Notes: generated from the sequence alone by a model not told the origin. A stretch of 64,000 bases of DNA from Flavobacterium alkalisoli (GCF_008000935.1 NZ_CP042831.1:2914001-2978000); one strand, 5' to 3'; positions 17,427 to 24,785 are shown, counted from the first letter of the stretch. A program made the numbers and translations.

Positions 17427-17999
17427 TTACTCAATTTTCACCGTTTTGATAAGTTCTGAGTATAATTTTGAATAGTCATCTTCTGACGGAATATCTAGAA
17501 ATTCCATCTGATATACATATTTTTTATAACGTGTTAAGTAAACTGTGTTTCTAATGACTTGGTCACTATTTTCTGTAGTATAAGTCATTATTAGATATAG
17601 GTATTTATTGTTATTAATAATAATTTCTGTAGGTTCGACTAAGATTTTGAAATTATCATAGTAGTCTACTTTTTTTAAACCAGATGTTACTTCTTTTTTA
17701 AAAATATCAAAATCATCTATTATGTTTAAAACCATGCTAAATGTCATGTGCGGGTAAATTCTATTATGGGGTTTTATAGAATGTACTAAAGAAACTAGAT
17801 AACCGTCTTTAAATAAATCATCCTTTTCGGCTTCACTTAATATCGTATCTGGAGGGACTATTGTCACATCATCCCCATTATCGATTACCCATCCTTCAGG
17901 AATATCTATTGAAAAGCCAAAAGTTTTACTTTCAAATCTTTCTTGTGCAAATGATAGATTAAAGCAAATAAGTAAGGTGTAAAATATTTTTTGCTTCAT
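17427..17999 (-). CDS. Secreted PsbP-like/DUF-type protein, copy 2
   Basis: 190 residues from ATG 17999, signal peptide MKQKIFYTLLICFNLSFAQ. The mature start FESKTFGFSIDIPEGWVIDN matches the opening of the upstream paralogue (KIYNNKAFGFTIEIPQTWWE). Both contain a TFGFxIxIPxxW motif as in PsbP-like lipoproteins and other small alpha/beta exported domains. Function unknown. It follows its paralogue by 7 nt and precedes the DUF7660-like gene, so the three form one transcript. The sequence is visibly AT-richer than its neighbours. A TTG at 18014 in frame was rejected. Confidence 0.75.
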   Translation of the reverse strand: MKQKIFYTLLICFNLSFAQERFESKTFGFSIDIPEGWVIDNGDDVTIVPPDTILSEAEKDDLFKDGYLVSLVHSIKPHNRIYPHMTFSMVLNIIDDFDIFKKEVTSGLKKVDYYDNFKILVEPTEIIINNNKYLYLIMTYTTENSDQVIRNTVYLTRYKKYVYQMEFLDIPSEDDYSKLYSELIKTVKIE

Positions 18000-18006
18000 A
18001 TTTTTA

Positions 18007-18597
18007 TTAACCAACTTTAATAGTCTTTACCGCTGCTTCAAATTCTTTAGAACGGTCTTTGCCTTTTATCTCATCGGTAAAATTAAGATGGAAAACATAG
18101 TTTTTATATGGTATAACGTAGGTATAAGTACGTATTGTAGTATTCTTACCGTTTACCATCATAGAGTAGGTAGCAATATAATATACGCTCTTTATCCCTG
18201 AAATTTCTATTTGTTTAGGCTTCTGTACAAATTTAAAGTCCAGTTGGTATTTCTTTAAGGCTTCAGCATTTTTCTCGGTAGCCTTTAAAAGTTTTTTAGG
18301 ATCTTTTTCAGAATTGCCGGCTACATTAAACTGCATTTTAGGAGTATAATTACCACCTTCTTTAATAGTTTCCCTGTCATAAAAAAGAGTAAGGAATACA
18401 GAACGGCTGTCGTCCAGTATTTTTCTTCTTTCGGCATCACTAACCTCAATATGTGCAGGAAATCCGTCACGATTGTCTTCCCACCATGTTTGCGGAATCT
18501 CAATAGTAAACCCGAAAGCCTTGTTGTTGTATATTTTTTGTGCAAAGGCAGAACTTACGCTTAACAGAAGTAAAAGGGCTATTAATGTCTTTTTCAT
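18007..18597 (-). CDS. Secreted PsbP-like/DUF-type protein, copy 1
   Basis: 196 residues with signal peptide MKKTLIALLLLLSVSSAFAQ. AFGFTIEIPQTWW opens the mature domain; later TYVIPYKNYVFHLNF matches VYLTRYKKYVYQMEF of copy 2. So this is a tandem duplication that has diverged strongly. The hydrophobic core pattern suggests a small antiparallel sheet with helices. Function unknown. The promoter box is at 18617-18624 and the terminator of the next upstream gene lies just beyond it. Confidence 0.78.
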   Translation of the reverse strand: MKKTLIALLLLLSVSSAFAQKIYNNKAFGFTIEIPQTWWEDNRDGFPAHIEVSDAERRKILDDSRSVFLTLFYDRETIKEGGNYTPKMQFNVAGNSEKDPKKLLKATEKNAEALKKYQLDFKFVQKPKQIEISGIKSVYYIATYSMMVNGKNTTIRTYTYVIPYKNYVFHLNFTDEIKGKDRSKEFEAAVKTIKVG

Positions 18598-18616
18598 GGC
18601 TTAAATTATTTAGTAG

Positions 18617-18624
18617 CAAACATA
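18617..18624 (-). promoter_or_regulatory. -7 promoter box TATGTTTG
   Basis: Full match to TAnnTTTG, 19 nt before ATG 18597 of the three-gene paralogue/DUF7660 transcript. Confidence 0.6.
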
Positions 18625-18629
18625 ATCAA

Positions 18630-18657
18630 AAAAGGCATCCGATTCCAGATGCCTTTT
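18630..18657 (-). terminator. Terminator after the thioesterase gene
   Basis: 10-bp stem (18630-18639 with 18648-18657) and a T-run on the minus strand. It lies 2 nt past the stop of the thioesterase gene at 18660. Confidence 0.88.
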
Positions 18658-18659
18658 AA

Positions 18660-19043
18660 TTAAACGATTTTTACAGGGACTTTATTTTCATCTATAGCCA
18701 CAAAAGTAAATTCTCCTGTTACTGCTTTTTCCCTGCTGTTTTCATACATCTGCTCCACATAAATCTCTACTCTAACCTTAAGGCTGGTTGTACCTACATA
18801 AGTAACCTTACCTATAAGTTCTACAATAGTTCCCGCAGGTATGGGCTTTTTAAAGTCGATACGGTCACTGCTAACGGTTACCATACGCTGACGGCTAAAA
18901 CGTGTTGCGGTTATAAAAGCAACCTCGTCCATTAGATGCATGGCAGTTCCTCCAAATAGCGTATCATAATGGTTTGTAGTGTTAGGAAATACAGCTTTAA
19001 ATATTCTTGTTTCCGATAGTTTTATTCTTTCTTCAGTTGTCAT
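18660..19043 (-). CDS. Acyl-CoA thioesterase (YciA/BFIT hotdog type)
   Basis: 127 residues. Hotdog motif TLFGGTAMHLMDEVAFITATR contains the HLMDE-type catalytic Asp/Glu pattern of the YciA/acyl-CoA hydrolase group; later KKPIPAGTIVELIGKVTYVG and EFTFVAIDE. Expected to be a cytosolic hexamer releasing free CoA. It starts 18 nt after the DUF71-type gene's stop, so it may lie on the same riboswitch-controlled transcript, although a separate promoter cannot be excluded. Confidence 0.85.
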   Translation of the reverse strand: MTTEERIKLSETRIFKAVFPNTTNHYDTLFGGTAMHLMDEVAFITATRFSRQRMVTVSSDRIDFKKPIPAGTIVELIGKVTYVGTTSLKVRVEIYVEQMYENSREKAVTGEFTFVAIDENKVPVKIV

Positions 19044-19061
19044 GTTTATGGAAGTTATTTG

Positions 19062-19757
19062 TTAAGGCAATAAGTCGCAAAACCAGTATCCGGTTTTGGT
19101 GCCGTGATTATCATATTCTCTGTAAATAGTTTCACCAATAGTAAAATCTACTGGTTTTTTAAAGTAAGAGGCGTCAAAGCAAAAGGTATGAAACTCTCCG
19201 TTTTCACCACATGGGTCTACATCGTCCGGAAGTTCCTTAATAAAATCATGGTCAATAACACGGCCCACAAATGATTTGTCCAGTTTAGTACCGTTTACAC
19301 AAACCGTTATGGTTTTAAATCCGGAGTCTATAAATTCAGTGAGCAATTGTTTTGTGTCTTTCTTCCAAAGGGGAAATACCGCTTTAAGGCCAAATGGTTC
19401 CAGTTGCTTTTCCCTATAAACTTTAAGATCTTCCAAAAAGATATCTCCAAAAGCAGCCGTAGTATAATTTTGCTCAAGTAATTCATCAACCTTAGCACGC
19501 ATTATAGCCTCATAATCTTCATTGCTTGGTTGTAACGGGAGTTCTATGGTTGTTATAGGTATACCAATGGCTTCAACCTGTTTTAAAAGAAGTTCTTTTC
19601 GTAGTCCGTGCATGCTTACACGATCGTAATGAGAGTTAACCGAAGTTAGCAGGCAGTCTACACTGTAGTTTTTATCCTGTAACAGATAATGTAGTGCAAG
19701 CGCACTGTCTTTGCCGCTGCTCCAGTTAAAATAAGTTTTTTGTTTGTTCTCCGTCAC
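19062..19757 (-). CDS. Dph6/DUF71-type ATP pyrophosphatase, B12-regulated
   Basis: 231 residues from GTG 19757. PP-loop SSGKDS (residues 13-18) binds ATP; the C-terminal motif PCGENGEFHTF is the other signature of the DUF71/COG2102 family. In archaea and eukaryotes family members are diphthine-ammonia ligases (Dph6), but bacteria lack diphthamide. A bacterial subgroup has been proposed in the literature to act in vitamin B12 salvage. A cobalamin riboswitch directly upstream supports that subgroup here. Start: family N-termini begin a few residues before TYFNWSSGKD, which fits GTG 19757; the ATG at 19799 would add 14 residues and lie within the riboswitch expression platform. Confidence 0.85.
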   Translation of the reverse strand: MTENKQKTYFNWSSGKDSALALHYLLQDKNYSVDCLLTSVNSHYDRVSMHGLRKELLLKQVEAIGIPITTIELPLQPSNEDYEAIMRAKVDELLEQNYTTAAFGDIFLEDLKVYREKQLEPFGLKAVFPLWKKDTKQLLTEFIDSGFKTITVCVNGTKLDKSFVGRVIDHDFIKELPDDVDPCGENGEFHTFCFDASYFKKPVDFTIGETIYREYDNHGTKTGYWFCDLLP

Positions 19758-19772
19758 TTTTTTGAGTTTATA

Positions 19773-19859
19773 ATGCTTTGCGGAGCAGGGTGAAGGCATG
19801 GCACACTTTCTCTTTAAACAAAGATTAGTGCCAGGACATCACTTTAACCGCGAAAGCAT
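19773..19859 (-). promoter_or_regulatory. Putative expression platform of the cobalamin riboswitch
   Basis: On the minus strand a short hairpin (AGTG 19843-19840 with CACT 19830-19827) has CCTGG in its loop, able to kiss CCAG in aptamer loop L5 (19915-19925). A second, longer pairing joins 19848-19859 with 19773-19783 (11 pairs, one bulge). It would enclose the upstream ATG 19799. No T-run follows, so translation control is more likely than termination. Confidence 0.5.
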
Positions 19860-19870
19860 AGTCATTATTT

Positions 19871-20023
19871 AGTAAGGCAGGTCTCCTGGCTCGTACATTT
19901 TATCTTCCTTCCCGCACTGGCAGTGGATATTTTGATAAAACTTTTATAGTACTTTACAGTTGCGCGACAGCCCGCGATTTTCACACGGTTCCCTATTAAT
20001 CTGCGTTAAGCAGAACCTTTTGG
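19871..20023 (-). ncRNA. Cobalamin riboswitch aptamer
   Basis: Read on the minus strand, the conserved blocks appear in order: GGGAACCGTGTGAAAATC, then GGGCTGTCGCGCAACTGTA, a variable arm, the palindrome CACTGCCAGTG with GGGAAGG behind it, and GAGCCAGGAGACCTGCC at the 3' end. This is the consensus of the adenosyl/hydroxo-cobalamin riboswitch class. It lies about 110 nt upstream of the GTG start of the DUF71-type gene and reads into it. Confidence 0.95.
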
Positions 20024-20033
20024 CAAATATAAA

Positions 20034-20063
20034 CTAAAAAGGCATCCTTTTTAGGGATGCCTT
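20034..20063 (-). terminator. Terminator after the gene at 20085
   Basis: 9-bp perfect stem (20039-20047 with 20055-20063) and a T-run on the minus strand. It separates the gene at 20085 from the riboswitch leader. Confidence 0.85.
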
Positions 20064-20084
20064 ATATAAAATACTGTAAAGATG

Positions 20085-20609
20085 TTATTGCCACATTTCT
20101 GCTACCTCATTTTTAAGGTAAGCAACAGCTACACTGCTGGGGCTTTGTTTATCAAACAAATCGGTAAGTATAACCTCTCTTAATTTGTTTGCAGAATCTA
20201 CCTTTTCACTCATACTAGCCTTACGTATCATTTGTATGGTAGCATTTTTAGCAGTAGTAATTATATCCCAGCTTTCAGCCGATATATATATCTGCTGAGT
20301 AAGATTGTGCTCATATTCCTGCTCAATTTGTGCAATTACATAATCTTCATAATCAAGTTTGTTTGATGACTGCGGTGCAATTCTTATAAGTAGTTTAGAA
20401 GGATTAATCCTTTCAAGAAAAAGCACCAATCTTTCATAAGCCTGTAGCCTTAAAGGCATTGCATGCTTTTGTGCATCTTTGTGTAAAAGGTAACGGCGGC
20501 GGCCTTCGTCATTTTTACGTTGTGTGTCAAAAAAATAGTAGGCAACAAATCCTACTATTATAGAAGGTAGTGTATAGGCAAGTACATCAATAAATTTTGT
20601 GAAATCCAT
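20085..20609 (-). CDS. Membrane-anchored conserved hypothetical
   Basis: 174 residues. One N-terminal membrane helix (residues 8-27, LAYTLPSIIVGFVAYYFF), then a basic stretch and a helical cytosolic domain (AMPLRLQAYERLVLFLERINP; AIQ-type helices around EQEYEHNLTQQIYISAESWD). It is a conserved Bacteroidetes family; I recognise the LRLQAYERLVLFLERINP block but know no function. Monocistronic, ending at the terminator before the riboswitch. Confidence 0.75.
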   Translation of the reverse strand: MDFTKFIDVLAYTLPSIIVGFVAYYFFDTQRKNDEGRRRYLLHKDAQKHAMPLRLQAYERLVLFLERINPSKLLIRIAPQSSNKLDYEDYVIAQIEQEYEHNLTQQIYISAESWDIITTAKNATIQMIRKASMSEKVDSANKLREVILTDLFDKQSPSSVAVAYLKNEVAEMWQ

Positions 20610-20777
20610 GTTTAGTAATAGTTTGGTGTAATAGTGTAACGCAGTTTTTTATTATAAAATTGTAAGAGGCGAAAATAATCAAATACTTTTTGTAAGGTAA
20701 ATTTATTGTGAATAATTTTTAACAAAAAGTAGGGTAGTAGAGATAAATAAGAGGTTTAAATCCCAACCAAAATTCGT

Positions 20778-20785
20778 TACTTTTG
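20778..20785 (+). promoter_or_regulatory. -7 promoter box TACTTTTG
   Basis: Full match to TAnnTTTG, 15 nt before ATG 20801 of the helicase gene. Confidence 0.6.
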
Positions 20786-20800
20786 CTCTTTATAAAAGTT

Positions 20801-23149
20801 ATGACGGAAATAGAAAGATATATAAGCCAGTTAAATGAAGCGCAAAGGGCTCCGGTTTTACAGAAAGACGGGCCTATGATTGTAATTGCGGGTGCAGGAT
20901 CGGGTAAAACAAGGGTGCTTACCATGCGTATTGCTTATCTTATGGCACAGGGAGTGGATGCATTTAATATACTTGCACTTACCTTTACCAATAAGGCTGC
21001 CCGTGAGATGAAAAAGCGTATTGCCGACATTGTGGGTAACTCTGAAGCTAAAAACTTATGGATGGGTACCTTTCACTCAATCTTTGCTAAAATACTGCGT
21101 TTTGAGGCCGATAAGCTTGGTTATCCGTCAAACTTTACTATTTATGACTCTCAGGACAGTATACGCCTTATAGGTTCTATTATCAAGGAAATGCAGCTTG
21201 ATAAGGATGTCTATAAACCAAAGCAGGTACTAAGCCGTATTTCTACTTATAAAAACAGCCTTATTACCGTTAAGGCCTATTATAACAACCCTGAACTTCA
21301 GGAAGCAGATGCAATGTCTAAAAAACCACGACTTGGCGAAATATACGAGCAGTATGTGGAACGTTGCTTTAAGTCGGGAGCGATGGACTTTGACGATCTT
21401 CTGTTACGTACTAACGAGTTGCTTAACCGTTTCCCGGATGTACTGATGAAATATCAGGATCGTTTCCGTTATATACTGGTAGATGAGTATCAGGATACCA
21501 ATCACTCGCAGTATCTAATTGTAAGGGCGTTATCAGACAGGTTCCAGAATATTTGTGTGGTAGGTGATGATGCACAAAGTATCTATGCTTTTAGGGGGGC
21601 TAACATCAACAACATCCTTAACTTCCAAAAGGATTATGATAATGTACAAATGTACCGCCTGGAGCAAAATTACCGTTCGTCACGAAACATTGTAGAGGCA
21701 GCAAACTCTATTATAGATAAGAATAAAACCAAGCTTGATAAAGTGGTTTGGACGGCCAATGAGGACGGACCTAAAATTAAAGTGCACCGAAGCCTTACCG
21801 ATGGTGAGGAAGGCAGGTTTGTAGCCAGTACTATTTTTGAGGAGAAAATGCAACAGCAGCTTAAAAACGGAAGTTTTGCGGTGCTGTACAGAACCAATGC
21901 ACAATCCAGGGCAATTGAGGATGCTTTGCGTAAACGTGACATTCCTTACAGGATTTACGGAGGATTATCGTTCTATCAAAGAAAAGAGATAAAAGATGTA
22001 TTAGGCTATTTAAGGCTTGTTATCAATCCTAAAGACGAAGAGGCTCTGGTAAGGGTTATCAACTATCCTGCAAGGGGAATAGGGGGTACGACTATAGAAA
22101 AACTTACTGTTGCCGCTAACCACTATAAGCGTTCCATTTTTGAAGTAATGGAAAACATAGACAGGATAGACCTTAGATTAAATGCCGGTACAAAAAACAA
22201 GATACAGGATTTTGTAACCATGATTAAGAGCTTCCAGATAATTAATGAGACTCAGGATGCCTTTTATCTGGCAGAACATGTTACCAAGAAAACGGGATTA
22301 ATACAGGAGCTTAAAAAAGATGCAACTCCCGAGGGTATTGCCCGTATAGAAAATATAGAAGAATTACTAAACGGTATAAGGGACTTTATTGAAGGACAGA
22401 AAGAGGTAGACGGAGCACGAGGAGCTTTATCTGAATTCCTTGAAGATGTGGCTCTGGCTACCGATATGGATAAGGACACCGGTGATGATGACAGGGTAGC
22501 GCTTATGACTATTCACCTTGCAAAAGGCCTTGAATTCCCTCACGTGTTTATTGTAGGTATGGAGGAAGATTTATTTCCTAGTGCCATGAGTATGAATACA
22601 CGTAGTGAACTGGAGGAGGAGCGAAGGCTGTTTTATGTGGCGCTTACACGTGCAGAACATCAGGCTTATCTTACCTATGCACAATCGCGTTACAGATGGG
22701 GGAAACTGGTTGATAGTGAACCTTCACGATTTATAGAGGAAATTACAGATTCTTTCCTGGAATACCTTACCCCTGTAGAGACTAATTATCGCTACAAACC
22801 AATGATAAATAATGATATTTTTGGTGACGTAGATAAATCAAAACTAAGATTAAATAAGCCAACAAATGGTATTCCGCCTAAGTGGGTTACTGATAATGAT
22901 CCTAAACCGGATAGCGGTATACGCAGGCTTAAGCCTATGTCGAGCGGTTCGGCACCAGCTTCATCAGGACCTGCCATGCCGGACAGTAAACTAGCGGTAG
23001 GGAATGTTGTAATGCACGAACGCTTTGGTAAAGGGCAGGTGCTTAATATTGAAGGAGCAGGGCCTGATAAGAAAGCCGAAATTAAATTTGATGTAGGAGG
23101 GATTAAAAAACTTTTATTACGTTTTGCAAAACTTGACGTTATAGGATAA
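20801..23149 (+). CDS. UvrD/PcrA-type superfamily 1 DNA helicase
   Basis: 782 residues. Walker A GAGSGKT (31-37); LTFTNKAAREM motif Ia; DEYQDTN motif II; DDAQSIYAFRGA motif III; YRSS motif IV; MTIHLAKGLEFPHVF motif V; ALTRA motif VI. The C-terminus holds a Tudor-like segment (VGNVVMHERFGKGQVLNIEG), as in PcrA, for RNA polymerase contact. It is a 3'-5' helicase for repair and displacement of RecA or stalled polymerase. The start is ATG 20801; the frame continues to a TTG inside the promoter box, which was rejected. Confidence 0.94.
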   Translation: MTEIERYISQLNEAQRAPVLQKDGPMIVIAGAGSGKTRVLTMRIAYLMAQGVDAFNILALTFTNKAAREMKKRIADIVGNSEAKNLWMGTFHSIFAKILRFEADKLGYPSNFTIYDSQDSIRLIGSIIKEMQLDKDVYKPKQVLSRISTYKNSLITVKAYYNNPELQEADAMSKKPRLGEIYEQYVERCFKSGAMDFDDLLLRTNELLNRFPDVLMKYQDRFRYILVDEYQDTNHSQYLIVRALSDRFQNICVVGDDAQSIYAFRGANINNILNFQKDYDNVQMYRLEQNYRSSRNIVEAANSIIDKNKTKLDKVVWTANEDGPKIKVHRSLTDGEEGRFVASTIFEEKMQQQLKNGSFAVLYRTNAQSRAIEDALRKRDIPYRIYGGLSFYQRKEIKDVLGYLRLVINPKDEEALVRVINYPARGIGGTTIEKLTVAANHYKRSIFEVMENIDRIDLRLNAGTKNKIQDFVTMIKSFQIINETQDAFYLAEHVTKKTGLIQELKKDATPEGIARIENIEELLNGIRDFIEGQKEVDGARGALSEFLEDVALATDMDKDTGDDDRVALMTIHLAKGLEFPHVFIVGMEEDLFPSAMSMNTRSELEEERRLFYVALTRAEHQAYLTYAQSRYRWGKLVDSEPSRFIEEITDSFLEYLTPVETNYRYKPMINNDIFGDVDKSKLRLNKPTNGIPPKWVTDNDPKPDSGIRRLKPMSSGSAPASSGPAMPDSKLAVGNVVMHERFGKGQVLNIEGAGPDKKAEIKFDVGGIKKLLLRFAKLDVIG

Positions 23150-23224
23150 GCTTTACATTTAAATTAACGCTTATAATAAATCCCTTTCGTAACTTTAAAG
23201 TTCGAAAACTGAAATAGACGACCT

Positions 23225-23845
23225 ATGGCACAGTTCATTAAAATATACCCCGAAAATCCGAATGAGCGAGAAATTGCTAAAGTGATTAAAATACTAAAGG
23301 ACGGAGGGCTTATAATATATCCTACAGACACAGTTTACGGACTGGGTTGTGATATAACAAACAGCAAGGCACTGGAAAAAATAGCAAGGATAAAAGGTAT
23401 AAAGCTGGATAAGGCTAATTTTTCTTTCATCTGTAGTGATTTAAGTAACTTATCCGATTATGTTAAACAGATAGACACCAGTACGTTTAAAATATTGAAA
23501 AGGTCACTACCGGGCCCTTATACTTTTATCCTTCCAGGCAATAACAATCTGCCTAAGGAATTTAAAAAGAAAAATACGGTAGGTATCCGTATACCTGATA
23601 ATAACATAGCATTAGAAATTGTACGTCAGTTGGGTAATCCTATAGTTTCAACATCTATTCATGATGATGATGAAATATTGGAGTATTCTACAGATCCCGA
23701 ACTTATTTTTGAGAAATGGCAAAATCTTGTAGATGCTGTTATTGACGGCGGATATGGTGACAATGTAGCTTCTACAATTATAGACCTTTCGGGAGATGAA
23801 CCTGAATTGGTTAGGGAAGGTAAGGGAGATCCTGATATCTTTTAA
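23225..23845 (+). CDS. YrdC/Sua5 superfamily protein, YciO-like
   Basis: 206 residues. YrdC domain with IIYPTDTVYGLGCDITNSKA and PGPYTFILPG. The overall run (start QFIKIYPENPN, IVSTSIHDDDE, DGGYG, TIIDLSGDEPELVREGKGD) parallels E. coli YciO rather than TsaC. TsaC/Sua5 makes L-threonylcarbamoyladenylate for tRNA t6A; YciO has the fold and weak activity, with uncertain role. It probably has its own weak promoter (TAACTTTA at 23190-23197) 75 nt behind the helicase. Confidence 0.85.
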   Translation: MAQFIKIYPENPNEREIAKVIKILKDGGLIIYPTDTVYGLGCDITNSKALEKIARIKGIKLDKANFSFICSDLSNLSDYVKQIDTSTFKILKRSLPGPYTFILPGNNNLPKEFKKKNTVGIRIPDNNIALEIVRQLGNPIVSTSIHDDDEILEYSTDPELIFEKWQNLVDAVIDGGYGDNVASTIIDLSGDEPELVREGKGDPDIF

Positions 23846-23858
23846 GTAAAAGCATAAA

Positions 23859-23881
23859 AAAAGCTGCCATTGGCAGCTTTT
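23859..23881. terminator. Bidirectional terminator
   Basis: 10-bp stem AAAAGCTGCC (23859-23868) with GGCAGCTTTT (23872-23881), A/T runs on both sides. It serves the YciO-like gene and the convergent gene ending at 23906. Confidence 0.85.
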
Positions 23882-23905
23882 CTGTTTTGGAATAATATTG
23901 TTTAG

Positions 23906-24175
23906 CTAGTTTGTTGCCGGATCAATATTTTTAGCAGTATTCTCTGCTTTATTTTTCATGTTGTCGGCTATTTCTCCGCCTTTGTGCACTACTTCATCAA
24001 ATTTTCTGCGTGCACTTTCTTTTACATCTTTGTATTTGTTTCTAAGGTCTTTGCCAAGTTCTTCAGCTTTTTCGCAAGCTCCGTCAAGGTATCCTTTTCT
24101 TTTTAACATTACTCCTACTACTGCAAGGGCTGCAACACCGGCTGCAATTCCTAATACTACTTTTTTGTTACTCAT
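23906..24175 (-). CDS. YtxH-like small membrane protein
   Basis: 89 residues: short N-terminus, one membrane helix (residues 6-24, VVLGIAAGVAALAVVGVML), then a highly charged helical tail (EKAEELGKDLRNKYKDVKES, ADNMKNKAENTAKNIDP). This is the layout of YtxH-domain general-stress proteins. It is probably anchored in the cytoplasmic membrane with the tail as a coiled coil. Encoded 30 nt after the 64-residue gene, in the same transcript. Confidence 0.78.
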   Translation of the reverse strand: MSNKKVVLGIAAGVAALAVVGVMLKRKGYLDGACEKAEELGKDLRNKYKDVKESARRKFDEVVHKGGEIADNMKNKAENTAKNIDPATN

Positions 24176-24205
24176 AGCTGTTTAATTTATATAATTAATA
24201 AAATA

Positions 24206-24400
24206 TTATTTGTTGTCACTTTTCCTGTCTGCTTTTACATCGCTTTTCTCTAATTTAGAGTCGCGTTTTACGTCATCCTTATTATCTAAACTACCTAATG
24301 ATTTTTGTCTGTCTTTTTGAGGCACAGGCTTAGGGTTTTGGTTAGGCACCATATTTTTAGGAAGTGGATCCTTATCGTGATGTATATTTTGATTTTCCAT
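24206..24400 (-). CDS. Small hydrophilic, probably disordered protein
   Basis: 64 residues, almost without hydrophobic residues (MENQNIHHDKDPLPKNMVPN, then many Lys/Asp ending SDVKADRKSDNK). No domain recognised. Its composition and pairing with a YtxH-like gene suggest a stress or desiccation protein (inference). A 12-bp inverted repeat ends 7 nt upstream of its start codon, so its translation or transcription may be controlled by that structure. Confidence 0.65.
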   Translation of the reverse strand: MENQNIHHDKDPLPKNMVPNQNPKPVPQKDRQKSLGSLDNKDDVKRDSKLEKSDVKADRKSDNK

Positions 24401-24406
24401 AATATA

Positions 24407-24475
24407 TGTTTTTAAGACGCTTTACTAAGTTAAGCATTCTGAAACCGCAACTGTATTAACGATGTCTTAAAAACA
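24407..24475. repeat. 12-bp perfect inverted repeat in the leader of the YtxH pair
   Basis: TGTTTTTAAGAC (24407-24418) and GTCTTAAAAACA (24464-24475) with a 45-base spacer. One arm ends 7 nt from the start codon at 24400. It could be a regulator-binding site or an RNA stem covering the ribosome entry region. Confidence 0.6.
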
Positions 24476-24546
24476 GGACAAACCTTTGTAGTTTAACGTT
24501 TTATTATACGTTAACCTCTAAGGTGTTAAAATGTTTAAGAGAAAAA

Positions 24547-24625
24547 TTCAGGAAAGATATAAGCCTAAAATATGGTATAGGCTTAAAAGGGTATAGCACC
24601 CTAAGTGTAAGGTGCTTTAGTAAAA
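24547..24625. repeat. Two short hairpins in the spacer between small genes
   Basis: The spacer 24401-24644 also contains TAAGCCTA/TAGGCTTA around 24559-24585 and AGCACC/GGTGCT around 24595-24618. The second could be a weak terminator for the 46-residue gene at 24645; its T-run is poor. Nothing else recognisable lies there apart from a tiny 21-codon frame at 24531-24596. Confidence 0.4.
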
Positions 24626-24644
24626 TTTAATATGTATAGCGGAA

Positions 24645-24785
24645 CTATACAAAAAGAGGATATTCTTGTTCGTCATCATAGATGTCGCTCTCTTCTTCTT
24701 CAAGTTCCATTTGCGCCACAAAATTGTAGACTTTTATAAGTCCGAATCCTGCTAGCATCGCCAGGAAAAATTTTACCAGTTTCAT
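24645..24785 (-). CDS. Small membrane protein with acidic tail
   Basis: 46 residues, starting MKLVKFFLAMLAGFGLIKVY and ending in an acidic tail (MELEEEESDIYDDEQEYPLF region). The N-terminus forms a single membrane helix and the tail would face one side of the membrane. It has a normal ATG and stop and a codon use like its neighbours. Homologues of this type are common short unannotated Flavobacterium genes; function unknown. Confidence 0.6.
   Translation of the reverse strand: MKLVKFFLAMLAGFGLIKVYNFVAQMELEEEESDIYDDEQEYPLFV

Noticed and set aside
19798..19860. The upstream ATG 19799 as start of the DUF71-type gene
   Set aside because: It would add 14 residues that the family lacks and place the start inside the paired leader segment; kept as an alternative only.
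24401..24644. A CRISPR array or tandem repeat in the structured spacer
   Set aside because: The repeats are inverted and single, with no regular direct repeats or spacers.
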